The position numbers and the translations under genes were made by a program. A model generated the notes under the pieces. That model made no database searches. It saw nothing but the letters and a program-made list of their open reading frames with translations, and was not told the origin of the DNA. DNA of 64,000 nucleotides from Oopsacas minuta (lineage: Eukaryota; Porifera; Hexactinellida; Lyssacinosida; Leucopsacidae), in the NCBI GenBank assembly GCA_024704765.1, contig JAKMXF010000199.1:186001-250000 (forward strand), in the 5' to 3' direction. Below are positions 11,197-22,134 of this stretch, piece after piece (the stretch's first letter is position 1; each line of letters opens with the position of its first letter).

Positions 11197-11704
11197 TTAA
11201 ATATATTTAGGAAAACTTTCAACATCTTCATTGCATTTGTATCTATTCCAGACCTTCAAAAAGCAAGAGTGAGATGATACAACAGCTTGTTCTGAGACAT
11301 ACCCCAGACGCTTTAACGAAAAAAAAGCAGTTTTGATCAAATGGTACAATGTGGCGGTAAGCAACATGGACTTTAATTGAACATTGTAGCCCTGTTCTAT
11401 TATAAGCATCTTCGAAATGATGAATCTGATCAATGTATTCACTTTCAATATTTGTTCCGAAGCTTGGTGCAACTACATTACTAAATCTCTTCAGGGCAAT
11501 GAAGGCAGAGTTTGAAGGAGAAAATACCCGTCTATTATACATCATGAGCAGTTTACCTATTCCATTTCCCTCGAATGCATTCCCATAGTATGTGCTCCAT
11601 GGAATGTTTTTATTTCTTAATAGAGATTCGTGCGTGAATATCTCTTCCTCTGACATTTTTGTTAGTTTGACATCATACAACTTTCGTCTCACTACTAACA
11701 TCAA
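11197..11704 (-). pseudogene. Transposon-like ORF fragment, distant relative of the orphan zinc-finger ORFs
   Basis: Two overlapping frames read GNAFEGNGIGKLLMMYNRRV, FSNVVAPSFGTN, CSIKVHVAYRHIVPF and, after a frame change near 11290, VSEQAVVSSHSCFLKVWNRY. The order FEG-x-x-x-x-KLL, FLG-like, SIKxH, SEQ-x-x-x-x-H-x-x-F, RY is the same as in the ORF at 19.2-20.9 kb (FEGSQIRKLL, FLGNK, SIKIH, SEEQGERFHQD, RY). The local sequence is otherwise very different. I cannot attach it to a named superfamily. It lies just outside the P element. Confidence 0.5.
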
Positions 11705-13659
11705 ATACTACTCTGGTATATTGAATATATCTATTGTATTTGACATACATATTCCTATTGGAGGGAGATCTTCCATTCCATACAATTAATTGGTTTTTGA
11801 TCATCACTGTAGACTGTAGAAAGTTTGTCGCACATCGTTGAATGTAGAAGAGACGATCTGCAGGTATTCTGGGTCTCGTTTAAACCTAGGTGGGTGTCCC
11901 AAGTACACCCGATACATGGATACCGCCCTGTCATTAACCGATCGAAATACTCCCAGCTTTGAGATCAACTGTAAGTGTGACATCATACTTTGTAAAAGAA
12001 TTGCTTATTTTAATCCATTGTTCAACATTTCACAAGTTGATTTAAGTTACGGATCTTCCTGTCCTCAATTCGTTGCTTCTCAGATTCTGATTGAGGTGGA
12101 AAATGTGTAGACTTTGGGCCACTGACACTTAGAGAATAACCCCTTCTTCTCGTGGGAGTTGGAAACTTAATGCAATGTTGTCCCCTTCTTGAAAACGTAA
12201 TATGTTATGGCAAACATACTGATCGAGTGTATTTCTGTGATCTAGCGGCTGGTGGGAATAGTCAATCAGATACTTTTAGTGCAATGATGCGATATAACTT
12301 GCGAATTTCGCTCAACCAGCATCTGCTACAATGTTTAATAACCTTTGCTGGATAATTTATTATCAGTCTTCCTGGTTTTGCATGTGAAAATTCGGATTTA
12401 GCAAGAAAACTTCTTCCAAATCTAGTCGCTTCCTCACGCATTGGGAATTGATTACTAGGAGTACATGTTGAACGCGTTTGATGCAAGAGATTGGACTAAT
12501 GAAACCGAATTGGCTTCTCTGAGGAGCATTGCTACCCGAAACCTTGCGAAATACAGTTTACAGGGTGTAGAAAAACATTGGCCGAAGACAATTTTGATCT
12601 ATAGTAGGGGTTCATATATTTTCGTGATTGTTCACCTAAATTTGTTAACTAATCAGCTGGTTCCTTAAATAACTGATGCGAAGTGGGGTTAATATTCCCA
12701 ACTTTGGAACAGCACCAACGACCAACCTTGAATTTAGTTGTGCTTCATCCGCATCCATAATTAAGTGTAATATGTTTTACGTAATTGGTTAGGATATTTA
12801 TGTTTTAACTTTATGTTGGCTAATGTTTTTCGTTATTATAGTTAATATTTGGCATTGACCACAAATAGTCCTTAGTTTTGCTTTCAGCAGTCTTGAAATA
12901 TTTCGCGTTCAAGACAGCTGAAATCGGAACTGAGGAGTTGACAGGCACCAAATATTGAATTCACTTTTGCAAACGTTTTGTGATTGAATTAATATTTACC
13001 AACAGTTCTACATCTACATAAAGTTCTGTGCCCAACCTGTAAATCTCATAGGGTCGGTATTCTTTGCTCGAGTTCAGGATTTCAAAGACCCGTTCGTCTG
13101 TTTTCCACTGATAATTCGTATTTTAAATTCTTTAATAACCATGATTTACAATGAGATATCCCTTGAGGCTTTCTAAGAGACGCTCAATGGCTATTTTAAG
13201 TATATTCACAATTGATAAATCTTTTGATTTGAAAACTTCAGAACTGTAATCTGTAGCAAATATGGGTTCCATTTCGTCAGAGAGTTTCTTTCCCATTTTC
13301 ATCCATCCTCGATAATATTTCACAACAGAATTTGTTGATTACTGGCTTTGCTCTAGTTGGGCTCGAGTATGTAGATATTAAGTCCTCACAGATGCATCCA
13401 TATAGCATTCTTGAATAACACGCTGATCGACTGATCTAGTATTATTACATGAAGGAGATTTCTTGTGTTCATCTAACAAATTTTATCGTTGCTTTTGCTG
13501 TTATGAAATTAGCATCTCGTCTTCATAGGGCCCTTTATACCTATCTTCAGTGGACTTAATGCTTCAGTAATAGATTCAATTTGGAAAAATTCTATATTAC
13601 TAGGGTGTATATGACCCCAAGGTCTAACAGAGCCGTTTGAACTGGGAACTTTATCTTAA
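11705..13659. other. Unrecognised region with short open frames
   Basis: Short frames on both strands (minus 11804-11986, minus 12262-12486, plus 12465-12668, minus 13132-13323) resemble nothing I recognise. Minus-strand stretches such as VGAVPKLGILTPLRISYLRN could be the 5' part of the transposon-like ORF at 11.2-11.7 kb, which points the same way. I would not call a gene here. Confidence 0.35.
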
Positions 13660-14265
13660 CTAATGCGCTTAGTTTGCTAGGTCACTGCACAACATCTTAG
13701 TGCTCCATGTTAGCTTAAGTGTGTTAAATAAACAAGCTAAATTCTGTAGTGTTATTGGTCGCTACGCGACTACCTGCATCGAAATCACAGAATAGATAAA
13801 ATTTAAGTTCAAGATTTTATTATCCATGGGCTATCTAAATTGCATTCAATGGCCTTCTCTGGTTCACTAGGGATGCTGTCGCTTTTGGTTAGTAATCTTG
13901 GCACTTCGTGCCTCGGGTACTCAGAAATTCTTGAATTTTTCTAAGTATTGATTTTTGCAGTCATAATGACGTAATAATCCCATGATGACTTAGCTTTGTC
14001 AGGGTCATGGCATCAGGACATTTGTCACATTTAGGGGTGCCTGTGATTCAAATTTCAAACTTTGATCATCTATATGGGCTGAGTACTAGTTAATCATTTG
14101 ATTTTCGCTAATCCTAAATGTGACAATGACGTCATTGGTTGGAATTTCCGTCCAAGATTCTATCTTGCCTGAGCCAGGCCCAAATACCCTTGTATGTAAT
14201 ATTTCAGTCATAGGGGTCTCCAATTTCTTCAATAAATTCCGAACATCCAAACATATATGTGTATA

Positions 14266-15623
14266 CAGTATGTCCAATAATTATCGCAACACATCATTAT
14301 TTCTAATTCTAACACTGCTATAGTTATATTTGATAAGTAGAAGTTACTGTACTAATATAGAAAGTTAATTGGTATCTATTTGAACATAAAACTGAGGAAA
14401 CACAATGGGATTATATTTTTTGCTAATGAGGATGACATCATAAGATATAATGACGTCATCTTTTAGCATCTTTCATCATAAATTAGAAAATTCTCTTACC
14501 TATTAGCTGAATAATTTAGCATTTAGCGTTGATATGGCTCAAAATTTGATGGGAGAAAATATCAAAACTCTATTGATTGGCGATGAACATACACCTACTA
14601 AAATCTCACGCATTTTAGATGTTGATCGAGGGACACTTTACAGGGTTAAACAAAGGCTCCAAACAAATATAACCCTTAAACACAAAAGAAGCGATGGTAG
14701 ACCAAATTTACTCGGCAATTCAATAAAATATACAGCTACTCAGTTCATTAAATCGGATCAGAGACTAGTATGTAAACTTGCAACCAGGTTAGCTAAAACA
14801 AAGAAACTAACTGTCAGTAAAAGTACAGTCCATCTTACTCTTCAGAAACTGAAATACTCACCCATTTCTTGTCCAGATTCCATTGCTATCTGAAAATAAT
14901 CGTCTCTTCAGAATTGAATGGGCACAGAAAAACAGATTTAAACTGTGGTGTAGAGCTATGTTTGCAGATGAAGTCTCTTTTTGGCTTAATCGTAGGAAGG
15001 TTCGAATGTGGACAAATCAGGGAGAGAATGATCACAAAAACTACCAAACACTCACCGAAACTACACATATGAGCTGCATTTTCGTCTTTCGATACCTTCC
15101 CATTGTGCATATTTCGTCAAAATTTGGATACACAATTCTTTGTTAAGATCCTTGAATGGCATCTTCTTTTACAGGCTGAGGCTTTCCACGAAAATAGATG
15201 GTTTCTCGTCCAGGATAATGATCCAAAGCACCGTTCAAAATTTGCCCAACAATGGATCTCAGAAAAAAATGCCAAATAATGTATTTCAGTGCCCAGTCAA
15301 TCATCCGACCTTAATCCGATAGAAAATCTATTCGGCTGGTTGAAAATCAAGTTGCAAAACAACATGCCAAATCACTAGCTGAGCTTGAAAAATGTATCTA
15401 GCAATTTGGGATTCTCTCCACCCGAATTTTTGGAACCCTATTGGAAATCTATGACGCGTAGATTTCAGATGGTCTTAGAAAACGATGGAAATAAGATCAA
15501 ATATTAATCTTTAGTGTATTCTCAACAAGTAGACAAAAAAACTAGATCATATACTTTATATTTATTGTTTCTGGGTGACACTAAGAAATCTCCCTAGTGT
15601 TGCAATAATTATTGGACATACTG
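14266..15623 (+). mobile_element. Tc1-like DNA transposon
   Basis: Perfectly placed inverted ends, CAGTATGTCCAATAATTATY plus GCAACAC (27 bp, one difference), flanked on both sides by TA (14264-14265, 15624-15625). It is 1358 bp and carries one decayed transposase on the plus strand. Both flanks are Helitron-like sequence. Confidence 0.92.
14534..15507 (+). pseudogene. Tc1-like transposase, frameshifted
   Basis: Starts MAQNLMGENIKTLLIGDEHT with a helix-turn-helix (TKISRILDVDRGTLYRVKQR) and a second DNA-binding repeat (LAKTKKLTVSKSTVHLTLQK). The catalytic core follows in shifted frames: MFADEVSFWL (first D, ~14965), VQDNDPKHRSKFAQQW (second D, ~15215) and [14 protein letters not shown] (E, ~15325). 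The spacing is close to DD34E, but a stop lies between the second and third acids. Frameshifts near 14870 and 15130 split it. The C-terminus ends KSMTRRFQMVLENDG, typical of Tc1. Confidence 0.85.
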
Positions 15624-15654
15624 TATATGTATATATAGTGAGGAGTTATTCTCA

Positions 15655-15790
15655 TGACTCTAGGGTCCTGATAGTAAAATCCCAAGATACTAGTGTCTTA
15701 GAAATATTTCTGGGACCCTAGGGTCCCAGCTCGAAATTTTATCCTAGGACCCTAAGGTCATAGCCTAAATATTCGCTCCAGGGCCCTATA
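15655..15790. repeat. Cluster of GGGACCCTAG-type palindromes
   Basis: CTAGGGTCC, GGGACCCTAGGGTCCC, TAGGACCCTAAGGTC and AGGGCCCTA recur within 130 bp at 20-40 bp spacing. Neighbouring copies can pair as hairpins. Origin unknown. Confidence 0.6.
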
Positions 15791-16219
15791 ATTACTAATG
15801 CAAATTTAACTTGATTTTTCTACTATTAAACATACATTAGTTATTTCTATATTAGTAATTAGGTGTAGTTTATGGAGGGCTAAATTCGGGGTGGTGGTAT
15901 TCTGAAACCCTACCAAATCGCTAATAAATGTAGTTTATCAAAGATCATCATATTTCATTTTACACGAATTTAAGAAGTGATCATCGAAACGTCTCCAATA
16001 TCCTTTCGCAATTGTATAAACGAACATAGGAACAGGAATATTTCAACAATTATTCCTCTCTTTCTATTATTAAGTCGATTCAAGTACAGTTTTTTAGTTT
16101 CCTTTCTGATTATTGGATAGTATTCAAATTTACTATAAATATTGAGAGATTCTTCGACTATTTTTCTATAAGCTAAAATATATTTCTAAATCCTAGTTTT
16201 CTGTAATCTATGAACCTAT

Positions 16220-17385
16220 CTAAGTAAAATTAGTTTGCAAACTAGGGCAAGTTGAAACTTTATGCCCAGCTATACAACAAAAATTACACCTCCTTTGTTT
16301 TCTCTCAATCGAGGCTTGAACTCTGGCACCTTTCTTCTTTGACATTCCTTTCCTTCTTTTTGAAATAGGATCCAAAAGAATAGGAGGATTTGAATCTAGC
16401 AAAGAAGAGTTAAAATGAATATTTGGTTCATGTTAATAATTTATCATTATTGAATCCTGGACTGAATTTGCAGATTGGATTAACGGAATGTTCAAATTTC
16501 CAGGTGAGCAACGTAAGGGTATTGGAAGTTCAATGATCCCAGTAGGGCTTAGCATGGCATCTGTCCACTCTTTTAATTCATTGAATAAGCAATTAGAATA
16601 CATAAAAGCTATGTATCTGAAGCGGGACATCAAAATATTAAATTTATCCTTATCATCGTATTTCCTTTGTCGAGTGTTAAGAGAGCTTATTGATTCAAAG
16701 CTAATTTGTTCAGTAATAGCAACTGGGATTGTGGATACAGATTCTGCAGTCATCCAATCTTTAGTGCACCATCTTTTAGCATGTGTTTCATCTGGAATTT
16801 TCTTTGACTGTACTATAGTACAAAGACTTATTAAAGGCTTACATGGAAGACCCATAGTTTTGATGTATCCACAAGTCCAAGATTTGGGATCTAAAGACCC
16901 ATTGGGATTTGAAATATGATGCACATGCCCATTGTCTGTAGCTATTAAGCATGAAGATTTCTCTAACTGATCTTTGAACCGACCATACGCATAAAAAGTT
17001 AACTTGCATGCAGCATGTTCTATGAAAGGCAAATTGTTATTCCTGCTGAAATATTGACACCCGATCTAATTTCATTGGTTTCTAATAACAAATTCCAGAT
17101 AAATTTTTAATTATATTTCTATTAACATGCCATACACAAAGACGATGTGGTGAATCAGGGAATATTTCATTTATTCAAAGGGATATCGTGGGATCATCAT
17201 CGGTGAAATATCACTAGGAGGTTTCGAGTTTAAGTTTTTGAATTTTTCGAACAACCAAGTGAAAGTTTGAATAGATTCGTTAGTTATTAAAGTCGAGGCA
17301 AAAACGATCGTCTTCCCAATGCTATTTATTCCCAGAAAAGGAGCAAGTGGCAATCTCAGGTTGTTTGTTTTAATATTCTCTCAAA
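16220..17385 (-). pseudogene. MULE transposase with SWIM finger (FAR1-like)
   Basis: Reading right to left: LRLPLAPFLGINSIGKTIVF and NESIQTFTWLFEKFKNLNSK (MULE core), then after a stop near 17170 FPDSPHRLCVWHVNRN (the conserved H/C-W-H block). A 199-codon frame follows with WTCGYIKTMGLPCKPLISL, the CxC...CxH-type SWIM finger with the last His changed to Lys. The end is a CCHC-like CNFCCIAGHKVSTCP at ~16235. Domain order matches MULE/FAR1 transposases. Stops separate the parts and the N-terminal DNA-binding domain is missing. No inverted ends were found. Confidence 0.72.
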
Positions 17386-17559
17386 CATTTTTATAGCTAA
17401 CTTCATCGGGTTTTGCAATCGAGAATCAAAATTTAATCCATTAGGATAATTCTCTATAACCTATTTTGTAATGTTTCGTTCTTGAGAAGTGAGCGTTAAC
17501 AAGTTGATAAATCAACTCGATGGGGTTTCTAGATTTGTTGTATTTAGGACAGTTAAAGA

Positions 17560-17765
17560 CTTCATTTCCATTCTCATTCCTTGGATTGAGAATTAATTCC
17601 CATTCGGAGCCCTTGAATTTCGGGAATTATCTACTTAATTCCCATTTCTATTCTCAGCCCATTAATTTCGGGAATTAAGGCTTAATTCCTATTCCCATTC
17701 CCATGCCCATTCTTAAAGGGAATGAAGCTTGAAACCCAAATCCCAATTCCATTCATAAATTGAAC
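17560..17765. repeat. GGAATT/AATTCCC-rich low-complexity tract
   Basis: Repeated AATTCCCATTC and TTTCGGGAATTA motifs in irregular tandem (e.g. GAATTAATTCCCATTC, CTTAATTCCTATTCCCATTC). This is probably a degenerate satellite-like array. Confidence 0.6.
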
Positions 17766-17769
17766 GCAT

Positions 17770-19190
17770 TACTGGTGGGTACTGGAATCCGAATTTCAAG
17801 CAGTTACTTTTGAGAGTTGTACAACCATCGACTCTGCTAAATCAGAACCATTGGCATGTACACTTTGCATTTTGAAAGGAATTGTGGGTTTAACTACTTG
17901 ATTTTTCTTTGTATATAGCCTCGCTTTGCAGAACCTGCGATTTTCATGTACCTAGAATTCAAGATCATCAGATTATCTATTCAAAGTTTAAATTAATCCT
18001 TGCATGCTTGCGTTAGCATTTAACCTTTAACTTTTAATCCTCTCAATTGAAAGTTAAAGGAATAGCCATAGGTTCTTGTAAATATGATTTTATTCTATAC
18101 CTAACATATTAGGACATATTTATACCCTATTTAGCGACAAGTATCTTATAGTAGATAATATACTAATCAGGCGAGATTGCCATACTTCGAGATGGGATAA
18201 TAAACAAGTTACTTTTAACAACCACACTCATTAATTTGCATTTAACAAATAGATTCGTAGCATATTACGACGAAGCGACTTGCATATTCCAGCGATCCCG
18301 GGGATGGAATAATTTATTCTCGAGTCTCTCATGTATAGCTACAGCCTTATTGGAAGAACTATATGTAATCATTTAATTCGAAAGATAATAACCAATATTA
18401 GTGGGAAAGTTAGGCCATAATGTTTGAACTTTATCCTGGAAAATTTTGGCCTAATATATCGAAACAAAAATGAGGATATCAAACCATTGTAAAATTGATT
18501 TCGGAAAGACCGACGGTTGCATAGCCACATACTATCGGGGGCTAAAGCGGCGTTCATAATTAAACGAGTAATGAAATAGTTGATTGGTAAGAAACATAGC
18601 CAAGAGGTCAGAACTGCACTACCATCCTGTTGGCTCGACATTCATTGATATTACATATTTGTATGAAATAATTATGATTTCGTAAATGTTATGGTTTGTA
18701 CTTTGAGGAGTATTGTTCGGGAATAAATAGTATGGGTTTGGGGGAATAATTCTGAACACTAAACTGAATAAAATCATGATAATCAACATTTGAAATATAA
18801 TCTTTCTACGTCCAAATGGTTTACCACACAATTAGATGGATAGTATAGTACAAGAATTAAGAATTAAAAATTGGTCAAACTTTAACAAATTACACAGGCA
18901 TACAAAAAATGTTATATTGCAGTTCTTTATTTTTTAATCACTGATTTAGACTAATTTAGGTGCGCTGATTCTGAATATCTATTCAGTTTTTTCTTATCAC
19001 GTCAGGTTTTTTCACAACCATATAGCTACATTTTCAGAAAAATTCCGATTTTTGCCAAAAATTCATCATGATTACATATTACAACAGCAACATTGCGTAC
19101 ATAGTATATATATTCAAATAGTCTTATTTGCTCATTGGTTTTTAACTAGTCTGTTATTCTTTTTGGTTGACATATCGAAAAGAAAGTATT
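17770..19190. other. No gene seen; contains one copy of a dispersed repeat
   Basis: Open frames here (for example minus 18369-18641) show no family resemblance. The segment at ~18690-18840 shares blocks with 60990-61140 (TAAACTGAATRAAATCATRA, then AATCAACAT), so it is an interspersed repeat of unknown type. Confidence 0.5.
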
Positions 19191-19195
19191 TCAAT

Positions 19196-20855
19196 TCTCC
19201 AGACATTTTTGTTATATTTGTGGTTTCTATACTCCGAAACCTCAGATGCAGAATATTACTGAATTTGTGAATAGGGCTTACCATGCGTATTTCAAAGTTA
19301 AGCTGGGCGACCAGGACAAAAGTTGGGCACCTCATAAGGTCTGTAAATCTTGTGTAGAATTATTGAGGTCTTGGAGTAAGGGTAAAGAGAAACACCTCCT
19401 TTGGGAATTCCTATGATTTGGATAGAATCAAAAAATCATTTCGATGATTGTTATTTCTGCATGGTAAATGTTATGGGCTGCAAAAAGAGTGACAGATACC
19501 TGCTGAATTACCCAAATTTAGAATCTGCTATTCGGCCAGTGCCTCATTGTAGTGATCTACCTGTATCAATATTCACAGAGTTTCTCGGACTCTATGATGA
19601 TGAAGATGGTGCCAATTCGGAAGAAGTCAATGATAATGACTGTGAATATGATGTTGATTTTCAAGGTCCTTCCTCGGAGCCTTCTCTCTTTATCCAAGCG
19701 GAATTGAATGATTTAATTCGTGACCTTAACCTCTCGAAAGAATTTTCTGAGTTGCTTGCATCTAGATTGAAAGAAAAGAATCTACTCCATCAAGGAACAA
19801 AGGTAACATTATATCGTTACAGGGAGCAAGAGTTTCAACAGTATTTCTTCGAAAAGAATGGTTTGGTGTTTTGTCCAAATGTTGAGGGTCTTCTACTAGC
19901 AATGGGAGTTCTGAACTACAATCCAAGTGACTGGAGGCTGTTTATTGACAGCTCCAAAAGGAGTCTGAAATGTGTACTACTCCATAATGGAGATATATTC
20001 GGTTCCATTCCTATAGGGTATTCAGTTAAACTCAAAGAGGAGTACAATAATGTGAAAGAGATATTAGAGATTATTAACTACTCTGCACATGATTGGGTCA
20101 TCTGTGTTGATCTCAAAATGGTCAACTTTCCATTAGGACAACAATCTGGGTTCACTAAGTACCCTTGTTTTCTTTGTTATTGGGACAGTAGAGATAGGAA
20201 CCAGCATTGGATAAGGGAAAGGTGGCCTCCGAGAGAAAGTTTGAAAGTTGGGGACAAAAATGTAATTAATAACCCTCTGGTACATACAAATAAAATAATT
20301 CTACCTCCTCTCCACATTAAGCTTGGTTTAATGAAGCAATTCATCAAAGCATTGTATAAAGACAGATATTGTTTCAAGTATATCCGATATTATTTTCCAG
20401 AAATCAGTGAAGAGAAGAAAAAGGCAGGGATATTTGAAGGTTCACAGATTCGCAAGTTACTTAGGGACAACAGCTTCAAAGATTCAATGAACGAGGAAGA
20501 GAAGAGAGCGTGGCAGGCTTTTTCTAAGGTCGTTTCTAATTTCCTTGGTAATAAAAAGGCATCCAACTACAAAGAACTAGTCACAGAGTTAGTCGACAGC
20601 AATCATGCTCTTGGCTGTAATATAAGTATTAAAATTCATTATTTGAGAGACTATCTTGATAGATTTCCGGATAATCTAGGTGATATGAGTGAAGAACAAG
20701 GTGAACGATTCCATCAAGACATAAAAGTGATGGAACAGCGATATCAAGGAAGATGGGACACACATATGATGGCAGATTACTGTTGGTGCCTAAAAAGAGA
20801 TTGTCCTAACGAACAGCATTCAAGAAAGTCAAACAAGAGAAAATTTTTAGATTGA
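19196..20855 (+). pseudogene. Orphan transposon-like ORF, N-terminal zinc finger, nearly intact copy
   Basis: A single frameshift near 19393 separates an N-terminal zinc-finger part (FCYICGFYTPK ... WAPHKVCKSCVELLRSW; CxxC ... HxxCxxC) from 484 open codons ending at TAG 20855. The body holds NHFDDCYFCM, an acidic linker (~residues 70-105), [88 protein letters not shown] and MSEEQGERFHQDIKVMEQRY. Repetition elsewhere in the window shows it is mobile. D/E residues in CVDLKM and SEEQGE are candidates for a catalytic site, by inference only. The start codon seems lost (another copy begins MASRVCKN at 24269). I do not know a named superfamily for it. No inverted ends found. Confidence 0.7.
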
Positions 20856-20859
20856 ATAG

Positions 20860-21937
20860 TGCTCATATTACATGTTTATAGTATCACTTTCTTCCATTCA
20901 TATTAGTAACAATTATATCATTATTCTTAGTGAATGAAATATTGATATTTTCAGAAATTTAATTGATCCAATCTAACATATAAGGGTTGAAACCAATTTT
21001 GTTCTATCAATGTAGTAATAGGATTGTGAGGTAACTTGACGTATTAGGGAGAAACTGACTAAATAATCGGAATCAGCAACACAGAATTAATATATCAGTT
21101 GACAAAATCAATACAACTAAAAAGTGTAGGGCTGTGTTATATCTCACAAGGATATCAACATTACTTCACTAAATTTTGACCAAACTATTGAATTTATTGC
21201 CATTTAATATATTGGATGACAAAATTATTGACTAATTTTTTATTATGAAATTATCAGCAAAAATCAAATATTCCCTAAATGGAGAGGCTAAGAAATATTT
21301 TTAGTATCGAATGATCTGTAATTATGATTTATACTATTTTTGCTAAAGGCCACAAGTTTGATATTTATGAATTATACCTCCTGAATCTAGAAAAAGTAGT
21401 TTCTCTTATCTGTGCGGATTTCTCCCCAGATGAGCTAAACTTAATTGAGCGAGATTCTGAAAGTGACAATGTAGATAAATGCTTAATATGTTTCATTATA
21501 AAATTGTCTCATTAAATGTGATTAGATAAATAAATGCATTGTTAGCTTGAATACTTTCATATAAGTACATTACCAAATATATTGGCAAATATATTATAAA
21601 ATGGTTTCAAGATATGAAGCCACTAAAATGTGTCCTGCACTAAGTTTTGAGGGTTATTCTTATAGATTTGACAAATTATTGACACCAAATATAAAAAACG
21701 ATGGTGGTGTCGCACCAGAGATTGCAATTGGTATATAGCAAAACGATGAGTAGATTAGCGATATTCATATGCGAACACCCCACCATGACCATTGCATACT
21801 GGATCCGGATGCTAGTTGCGTTGAAATAGTAGTATCGGATCTTAAAGTGGATGCTAGGACTCAGTTAATTCCTAATTTAAATAGTGCTGCTACTGCAATG
21901 ATCTCGGCCAATCATACAATAGCTCCAAGATTCCTTT
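20860..21937. other. No recognised feature
   Basis: AT-rich. The short plus-strand frame 21324-21515 has no recognisable similarity. It probably includes the untranslated tail of the preceding element. Confidence 0.5.
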
Positions 21938-22134
21938 GTTTAGTACAGTGGTTCCCAACCGTACCTAACTCACGTACCCTTCGCGATAGGAGAATTTCCC
22001 GCGTACCCCTGTGAAAAAGTATAGCTGAATTTATTATATAATGTTTATTTTACTAGAAAGAATTGTATCATAATAAATTACTTTTCTCAATGAGATGGTT
22101 GCGATTGCTTCAATGCAGCTAGCTTCTTAGTGTC

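Larger units (their letters stand above)
13660..15641 (-). mobile_element. Helitron-like non-autonomous element carrying a nested Tc1
   Basis: In its own orientation it begins TCACTATATATACATA (15641 downward), after an unpaired C rather than the expected A. It ends ...GCGCATTAG followed by T at 13660, with GTGCAGTGACCTAG upstream, a worn form of the hairpin seen intact at 62981-62993. Its body matches 62473-63014 block by block (CCATGGGCTATCTAAATTGC / CCATGGTCCATCCTAATTAC; AGGACATTTGTCACATT). A Tc1 sits in the AT-rich 5' end. Without the Tc1 it is about 620 bp with no ORF. Confidence 0.55.

Noticed and set aside
16488-16919. 143-codon plus-strand frame
   Set aside because: Antisense of the SWIM-type MULE transposase, which has recognisable motifs on the minus strand.
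18369-18831. Two minus-strand frames with hydrophobic stretches
   Set aside because: No family resemblance; AT-rich codons readily give hydrophobic-looking frames, and part overlaps a dispersed repeat.
21700-22014. 81-codon plus-strand frame near 21.8 kb
   Set aside because: It runs across the hAT left boundary, so it is a chance frame joining unrelated sequence.
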